64,000 bases of DNA from Coleofasciculus sp937127375 (lineage in GTDB: Bacteria; Cyanobacteriota; Cyanobacteriia; Cyanobacteriales; Coleofasciculaceae). The notes beneath the pieces are model-generated. The model worked only from the letters and a program-made list of their open reading frames with translations. It did not search any database and was not told the origin of the DNA. The position numbers and the translations under genes are program-made. The stretch lies in NCBI GenBank assembly GCA_040218875.1, contig JAVJQP010000134.1, one strand, 5' to 3'. This document shows, piece by piece, positions 60,101-64,000 of this stretch. Every line of letters starts with the position of its first letter. Position 1 is the first letter of the stretch.

Positions 60101-60234
60101 ACACCTAGAGGAATATCATTTTGGTCAAACCAAACCTTTAAGCCTCGTTCTAGGAGTCGAGTATAAAGTTGGGTGGCAAAGATTTTACTATCTGCTCGCC
60201 CGTAGGAAATAAACGCATCTTGAAAATCATTCAT
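57103..60234 (-). CDS. Triple-TIR CHASE2 transmembrane protein
   Basis: 1043 residues from the ATG at 60234 (MNDFQDAFISYGRADSK). Three TIR modules (roughly 5-140, 235-355, 440-560) each start with a (F/V)(I/L)S(Y/F) strand and keep a C-x-x-E motif: SPYCGLEIELA, SEYCEKELSYA and SPYCDREVEYA; the Glu is the NAD-hydrolase residue in active TIRs. After each TIR comes a ~75-residue linker with H(T/K)xLLxKAxxWE, LLRGxxLxxAExWL and PPTxLQ motifs. A first membrane helix (VLITSVVVTALVFTARWLG) leads to an extracytoplasmic CHASE2 sensor (about 660-920) and three C-terminal helices. So the three TIRs are cytoplasmic and the sensor outside. Likely a signal-gated effector. Confidence 0.88.
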   Translation of the reverse strand: MNDFQDAFISYGRADSKIFATQLYTRLLERGLKVWFDQNDIPLGVDYQKQIDDGLEKSDNFIFIIAPHSVNSPYCGLEIELALRRNKRIIPLLHVEQISQETWQQRNPGRPLSEWEEYQAKGKHSSFPNMHPVISKINWVYMREGIDDFEQSFAGLLEIFARDRDYVHQHTYLLAKALEWERHQKQSRYLLVGEERQKAETWLKFRFEDKQPPCEPTDLHCEFICESTKNAENLMTQVFLSFADEDRAFMDQVAKSVMREGMTVWRNKTDIKSGAEYGEVINGGIEQADNLVFLMSRASLKSEYCEKELSYARSLNKRIIPLLIEAVDLEMIVPELRTIQFIKCPKDQDESNYQADMAKLIRSLREDATYYEQHKLVLAKALKWEEQKRNPSILLRGFDLRLTEAWLKGANARSQHPPTALQEEFIAESLKQPPETGLDVFISYSRTDSDFARKLNNALQIQNKTTWFDQESIASGEDFEQEIFKGIERSNNFLFIISPSSVNSPYCDREVEYAKTLNKRIVTVLYQKVASKQLHPVLASVQWIDFNNHGGDFFTNFGELTRTLDADPEYIRNHTRLLLKAMEWEREGQDDSFLLRGKDLKAGEEWLAQSVNKEPPPTELQVQYLKASQELPKRKVKPRTVLITSVVVTALVFTARWLGLMQGLELAAYDHLLRLRPSNEAPDDRFLIVGVDEDSINWLQDNYEPSWGTLPDQALDDLLKILNQHQARLIGLDFIRDYAAQPDVAANLKQTQNLIAICKSSGEDRGEAVRGVSPPPEMPIERVGFADLVLEGGNTARRQLLMQPPDPDFCNTLDAFSLVMARQYLKAEGKSYTSPLNQEQTAIDGDMQFNKTVIGRLAGKGSGYQNTDQLVGYQTLINFRAPNGDARNFAEVVSLKDILENRIPAETIRDRIVLIGYTANTLTEADIRNTPYGEMPGVILQGQMTSQLISTVLEDRPLIWWWTSWGTSLWILGWSLVGGVIVWRLNQASHLVTASITALILLSVTGYGMLAYRSGWIPLVPPAIALVITGVGVGYFTYRLRHP

Positions 60235-60304
60235 CTTTCGTGCGTCCAATTAATCGTAAAATCTATGTCACCATTTTAGCTGTGTCAGTCCACTACGCCC
60301 CTGC

Positions 60305-61741
60305 CTATTGAGATTGCATCAACGGCTTGCCAAAGGCGGGATGGTAGTAAGCTGTCCAGGTTTGATTGTGAGAGTTGGTGATGATGGTTTGAGTGGGAGC
60401 TTGGAAGAAAGGACTCGACTTCCTAAAATCCACTGCCATTTTTGACTGGTCAATCCCTTGGTTAAGGGTTTGCCGGAACTCTTGAATGGATTGGGACGTT
60501 GTAAATCCCCACTTTTCCCGAACACTATCTTCTAGCTTATTGAGCAATGTGATAATATTTTGCTGGGTAATTGTTGCATCGTTAAACGGAACAATGCCTA
60601 AGTAAGCAATAATCAATAATTCAGAATTACTGGCACTAAAGGTCAAAGAAGTTTTTCGCACACCTACGTTCACATTGGGTGCTGTATTGAGAACCGGGAA
60701 AGTCTGCGCTAGTTGATGATAAACACGGACTAAGGCTAAATTCGCGGCTATATCTAAAGGAGCATCAATCAGAATCGTGACGGTGGGTAGGGTTTCATTA
60801 AAAAACTTGTGTGAGATTTCTTCGCTGGAAATGTTCACCACCCGGCTGTGATCGCCCTCCGGACTCAAATCAACCCACTCGCAGACAATACCTTGGGTTT
60901 TCAAACCGACACGAGACACGCCATGCAATTTTGCCCCCGTGAGCGTCGCCCCAGTTAAATCCGCCCCAATCCAATCGGCATGAATTAATCGCGCTTGGGT
61001 CAGATCAGCATGGACTAAACTGGTATTAAGCAAATTGGCATGAGTCAAATCCGCCCCGGTTAAATTCGCACCACTTAATTTCGCCTCACTCAGATTTGCC
61101 CAACTCAGATTAGCACCACTCAAGTCAGTCCAGCGCAAGTTCGCACCACTGAGATCCGCACCGGCTAAATTGGCGCAACTGAGATTGGCTTGCTTGAATT
61201 CAGCCTGTCGAAAATTGCTATTACTCAGATCACTACGGCTCAAATCGGCGGCGTTTAAATTGGCACCTTCCAGATTTGCCCCGGTGACAAACGCTCCACG
61301 TAGGTTGGCTTCGCTCAGATTAGCCCGTTGCAGTTTGGCGTCTCTGAGGGCGGCTTCTCGCAGATCTGCCCCACTGAGGTTGGCTTCTGTCAGGGTAGCG
61401 CCACTTAACTTGGCACGAATTAGTTCCGCCCGAATCATCGCCGCCTGCGTCAGTTGCGCTCCCCCCAAGTCGGCTCGAATCAAATTGGCAACGTTGAGAT
61501 TGGCTTTGGTTAAGTTGGCTTTGGTAAGATTTGCACCACTTAGTCTGGCTACATTGAGTCGCGCCCGACTCAAATTGGTTCCAATTAAATAAGCACCACT
61601 GAGGTTGGCTACACTTAAGTTGGCTTCACTTAAATCGGCACCACTGAGATTAATCCCACTCAGATTGGCTTCGGCAAGGTTTGCACCGGAAAAGTTTTTC
61701 ACGCCAGCCGCATATTTTTTGAGAATTGCCGTCACATTCAT
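60305..61741 (-). CDS. Pentapeptide-repeat protein with C-terminal mixed domain
   Basis: 478 residues. Residues about 18-285 are A(D/N)LSxx pentapeptide repeats (ANLAEANLSGINLSGADLSE), forming a right-handed beta-helix. A short region (CEWVDLSPEGDHSRVVNISSEEISHKF) leads to a C-terminal ~180-residue globular domain (TVTILIDAPLDIAANLALVRVYHQLAQTF and IAYLGIVPFNDATITQQN) that I do not recognise. The stop is 71 bases upstream of the TIR-CHASE2 start, on the same strand, so both are probably one operon. No signal peptide. Confidence 0.87.
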   Translation of the reverse strand: MNVTAILKKYAAGVKNFSGANLAEANLSGINLSGADLSEANLSVANLSGAYLIGTNLSRARLNVARLSGANLTKANLTKANLNVANLIRADLGGAQLTQAAMIRAELIRAKLSGATLTEANLSGADLREAALRDAKLQRANLSEANLRGAFVTGANLEGANLNAADLSRSDLSNSNFRQAEFKQANLSCANLAGADLSGANLRWTDLSGANLSWANLSEAKLSGANLTGADLTHANLLNTSLVHADLTQARLIHADWIGADLTGATLTGAKLHGVSRVGLKTQGIVCEWVDLSPEGDHSRVVNISSEEISHKFFNETLPTVTILIDAPLDIAANLALVRVYHQLAQTFPVLNTAPNVNVGVRKTSLTFSASNSELLIIAYLGIVPFNDATITQQNIITLLNKLEDSVREKWGFTTSQSIQEFRQTLNQGIDQSKMAVDFRKSSPFFQAPTQTIITNSHNQTWTAYYHPAFGKPLMQSQ

Positions 61742-62026
61742 TAATGCTATCCCTTAATTGAACTGCCAGAGGATACGTGTTCAAGTCAAGCGCTATCCAG
61801 TGGTATTGTTATCGGATCAAGTTTCCCAGTAGAGTGTCAAGGTAGAGTTGAGTGGGATAAATTACAGTCATTCTCCCTTATGGTGCTTATCCTCTTCCAC
61901 TGGTCAAGGGTAGCGCTAGAGTCAAACGATGATAATTGGGAAGGGTACGAAGACTCTCCCATTCCAGCTTTGCCTAAAACTGAATTTCATAAGATTTGAT
62001 TAGCTTAACGTGGATGGCATGGGATC

Positions 62027-62866
62027 ATGAAGATTGGGATTGTTGGGTTGGGTCTGATTGGGGGTTCTCTGGGACTGGATTTGAGACAATTGGGTCATTC
62101 TGTCTTGGGCGTGTCTCGACAAGATCATACCTGCAACAGAGCCATTGAACTCGGTGTCGTGGATGACGCGAGTGTCAAAATGAACCTTTTGGCAATGTCT
62201 GATATTATTTTTATTTGTACGCCAATTTCCGCGATCGCGCCAACGCTTCAGGCGTTAATTCCCCATCTATCCCCTGACGCGATTATCACGGATGTGGGTT
62301 CGGTGAAAACGGCGGTGGTGGAAGCGGTGACACCTCTGTGGCATAATTTTGTCGGTGGACATCCGATGGCGGGTCGAGAATCGAATGGGATTGAGGCGGC
62401 GGTATCCGGGTTATTTACCGATCGCCCTTATGTGTTGACGCCTGTGGATACGACACCAGCCGCTGCGGTGAAACAGGTTGAGCAGGTAGTGCGATCGCTC
62501 ACAGATCGGGTTTATTTCTGTAGTCCTCAGGATCATGATCGCGCCGTGGCTTGGATTTCTCACCTACCTGTGATGGTGAGTGCGAGTCTGATTAATGCTT
62601 GTGTCGATGAAACTGATCCAATTGTCTTAGAGTTAGTCCAGCAATTCGCCAGTTCTGGGTTTCGGGATACCAGTCGAGTGGGTGGCGGAAATCCAGAGTT
62701 AGGGGTAATGATGGCGCGTTATAATCGGGAGTTTTTATTGCGATCGCTCCTATCTTATCGCCACCATCTTGATGAATTGATTGAACGGGTTGAGCAAAGC
62801 GACTGGCACGGCTTAGAACAGCACCTGAAAGACACTCAAGCCGCGCGATCGCAATTTTTCTCCTAA
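62027..62866 (+). CDS. tyrA: Prephenate/arogenate dehydrogenase
   Basis: 279 residues, standard short form. The NAD(P) loop MKIGIVGLGLIGGSLGLDLRQ opens the protein; catalytic-domain motifs FVGGHPMAGRESNGIEAA, HDRAVAWISHLPVMVSASL and ASSGFRDTSRVGGGNPELG follow. The cyanobacterial enzyme usually prefers arogenate with NADP, giving tyrosine. It is preceded by 285 bases with no gene and followed by a repeat-rich 570-base gap. ATG at 62027. Confidence 0.96.
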   Translation: MKIGIVGLGLIGGSLGLDLRQLGHSVLGVSRQDHTCNRAIELGVVDDASVKMNLLAMSDIIFICTPISAIAPTLQALIPHLSPDAIITDVGSVKTAVVEAVTPLWHNFVGGHPMAGRESNGIEAAVSGLFTDRPYVLTPVDTTPAAAVKQVEQVVRSLTDRVYFCSPQDHDRAVAWISHLPVMVSASLINACVDETDPIVLELVQQFASSGFRDTSRVGGGNPELGVMMARYNREFLLRSLLSYRHHLDELIERVEQSDWHGLEQHLKDTQAARSQFFS

Positions 62867-63025
62867 TCCCTAAACTCAAAACCTCCCCACTTTTTTCCTC
62901 ACAAGATGCCGTGAACAATCAGAGTGGGGTCAATACGGCAATGGATAGAGAAGCCGGAGCAGCAGAAATGAGAGCTTGAGCATTATCTTATGTACCCCAA
63001 CAACCGGATCAAAATGGGGAGATCT

Positions 63026-63088
63026 GTAGGGGCGGGTTTAGGAACTAACACAACTTGTCACCAATCACTGAACAACAAAACCCGCCCT
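63026..63088. repeat. GGGCGGGTTT palindromic repeat
   Basis: gtaggggcgggtttaggaact...gaacaacaaaacccgccct; its right half is shared with copies at 21800-21870. The partial gtaaagggcgacccgattcaattg element at 63118-63142 belongs to the GGGCGACC variant. Confidence 0.9.
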
Positions 63089-63161
63089 CCGCCCTAATTA
63101 GGTTTTCATTATCTTTGAGTAAAGGGCGACCCGATTCAATTGAAATGTTAATACTATTTCT

Positions 63162-63345
63162 TGGTAAGCTGTTGCTGCATTTAGATGGGATATCTAAATT
63201 TTTTTAAAGGGAACAGGGAACGGGTAATAAGCTGTTTGACATTTAAACCTTAATGTCAATAATGACGAAATCCTTGTTGTAGTGTGAGCATCTTGCTCAC
63301 TGCATTGAGCATCTTGCTCACTGCATTGAGCATCTTGCTCGCTAC
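63162..63345. mobile_element. AGCTGT MITE ends with triplicated GAGCATCTTGCTC hairpins
   Basis: taagctgttgctgcatttagatggg (63162) and taagctgtttgacatttaaacc (63231) are two element ends. They are followed by three tandem gagcatcttgctcactgcatt units at 63285-63340. The pattern combines parts found separately at 13604 and 14545. The 62867-63440 gap has no gene that I can support. Confidence 0.65.
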
Positions 63346-63440
63346 CCATTCCTGGATTTTACCCCTCCCTAACGCTTCGCTAACGCACCCTACAATTGGG
63401 GACGAGATTGTTACCATTAAACCGAGCGTAAGGCAATCCA

Positions 63441-64000
63441 TTAAAATTCTATTCCCGGTTGCGCTTTAACATTTTGCTCCCGCAGCGGATGCTTCACCAG
63501 TGTCATTTCTGTGACTAAATCTGCCTGTTCAATTAATGGTTTCGGTGCGCCTCGTCCGGTTAAAATAACGTGAGACATGGCGGGCTTTTCTGCTAACCCT
63601 GCTAATACCTGCTCAACGCTTAAATATCCCAGTTTCAACGCCACATTCACTTCATCCAATAGCACCAAGCGAAACTCTGGATTGCGGATAAACTCCAACG
63701 CCTTTTCCCAGGCGGCTTCGGCTTTACTGATATCCCGTTCCCGATCTTGGGTTTCCCAGGTAAACCCCTCACCCATCGCATGAAATTCCAACTGAGGTGT
63801 CTCCCCATTGGCGGCGACTGTCCAAGGCGCAAACGCCGCCTTCTCTGCGGGTTCCCAGGCTCCCTTGATGAACTGGATAATTGCCACTCGATACCCATGA
63901 CCGAGCGATCGCAAAACCATTCCGAGAGCGGCTGTCGTCTTCCCCTTGCCATTCCCCGTGTTTACAATAATTAACCCTTTCTCCCTTGACGCTTGCGCCA
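63441..64000 (-). CDS. cobO: Cob(I)yrinic acid a,c-diamide adenosyltransferase, 5' end outside window
   Basis: The frame runs open from the window's end: GLIIVNTGNGKGKTTAALGM has the Walker A loop, followed by VLRSLGHGYRVAIIQFIKGAWEP, LVLLDEVNVALKLGYL and VILTGRGAPKPLIEQADLVTEM, all CobO/BtuR signatures. It adenosylates corrinoid for vitamin B12 synthesis, probably in the cytoplasm. Only the extreme N-terminal residues are missing; the start lies past base 64000. The stop is TAA-type at 63441, with VKAQPGIEF at the end. Confidence 0.93.
   Translation of the reverse strand, partial: AQASREKGLIIVNTGNGKGKTTAALGMVLRSLGHGYRVAIIQFIKGAWEPAEKAAFAPWTVAANGETPQLEFHAMGEGFTWETQDRERDISKAEAAWEKALEFIRNPEFRLVLLDEVNVALKLGYLSVEQVLAGLAEKPAMSHVILTGRGAPKPLIEQADLVTEMTLVKHPLREQNVKAQPGIEF

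Noticed and set aside
1..64000. tRNA, rRNA or riboswitch genes
   Set aside because: I looked in all gaps and saw no cloverleaf-like or conserved riboswitch sequence; a covariance-model scan would settle this.

Overview
The window reads as chromosomal DNA of a filamentous, gliding cyanobacterium. Coleofasciculus/Microcoleus-like is my inference; no marker gene fixes the genus. Evidence: very frequent GCGATCGC (HIP1) octamers, a type-IV-pilus chemosensory operon of the cyanobacterial Pil/Hmp type, a hormogonium-polysaccharide (hps-like) glycosyltransferase block, cyanobacterial small and DUF proteins (DUF3110, DUF928), two-partner secretion proteins, and heavy colonisation of intergenic DNA by short palindromic repeats.

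Layout. 1-2.3 kb: the 3' end of a TldD/PmbA-type protease gene whose C-terminus has been overwritten by repeats, a 53-aa small protein behind a perfect NtcA-type site, an isochorismatase-fold hydrolase, and a lipoate/octanoate ligase. 2.7-13.4 kb: a seven-gene chemosensory operon (PatA-type response regulator, two CheY, CheW, MCP, CheA-REC hybrid, CheW-like), the control module for twitching/gliding. 13.6-18.3 kb: an accessory island with two Uma2 nucleases, a dual-specificity phosphatase with an N-terminal beta-rich domain, a secreted leucine-rich-repeat protein and a MazF-type toxin/antitoxin pair. Several of these are bracketed by inverted or direct repeats. 18.9-21.6 kb: mutS. 22.7-27.7 kb: two adjacent dynamin-like GTPases and an NAD-kinase remnant. 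27.8-31.7 kb: a site-2 protease, murQ, a DUF3110 protein and a D-Ala-D-Ala dipeptidase (cell-wall recycling). 32.2-39.3 kb: yidD, a phytol/dolichol-kinase-like gene, membrane proteins, a RecB-like/RNase-H-like nuclease, a ThiF-fold protein and hypotheticals. 39.4-45.2 kb: an exopolysaccharide block of Wzy/ligase-like HpsL plus three glycosyltransferases. 45.3-46.8 kb: glmM. 47-61.7 kb: two convergent operons, TpsA-TpsB-CHAT/TPR on the plus strand and pentapeptide-repeat, triple-TIR/CHASE2 and DUF928 on the minus strand. 62-64 kb: tyrA and a partial cobO.

Two themes stand out. First, motility: the chemosensory operon, the polysaccharide block and the secreted TPS/LRR proteins are all surface or motility functions. 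Second, the repeats. At least six families populate the window: a roughly 65-bp imperfect palindrome with GTAGGGGCGGGTTT ends, a 9-bp GGGGRAGNN tandem repeat, a TA-flanked MITE-like element with AGCTGT ends, perfect 20-32 bp palindromes, a TGACAAA tandem array and a GGTGGGCA hairpin. They do not only sit between genes. They lie in frame inside, or form the ends of, at least eight protein-coding genes. The most plausible under-described system is the convergent TPS/CHAT and TIR/CHASE2 locus at 47-61.7 kb, where a secreted adhesin, a caspase-fold protease and a membrane-bound triple-TIR sensor are encoded together.
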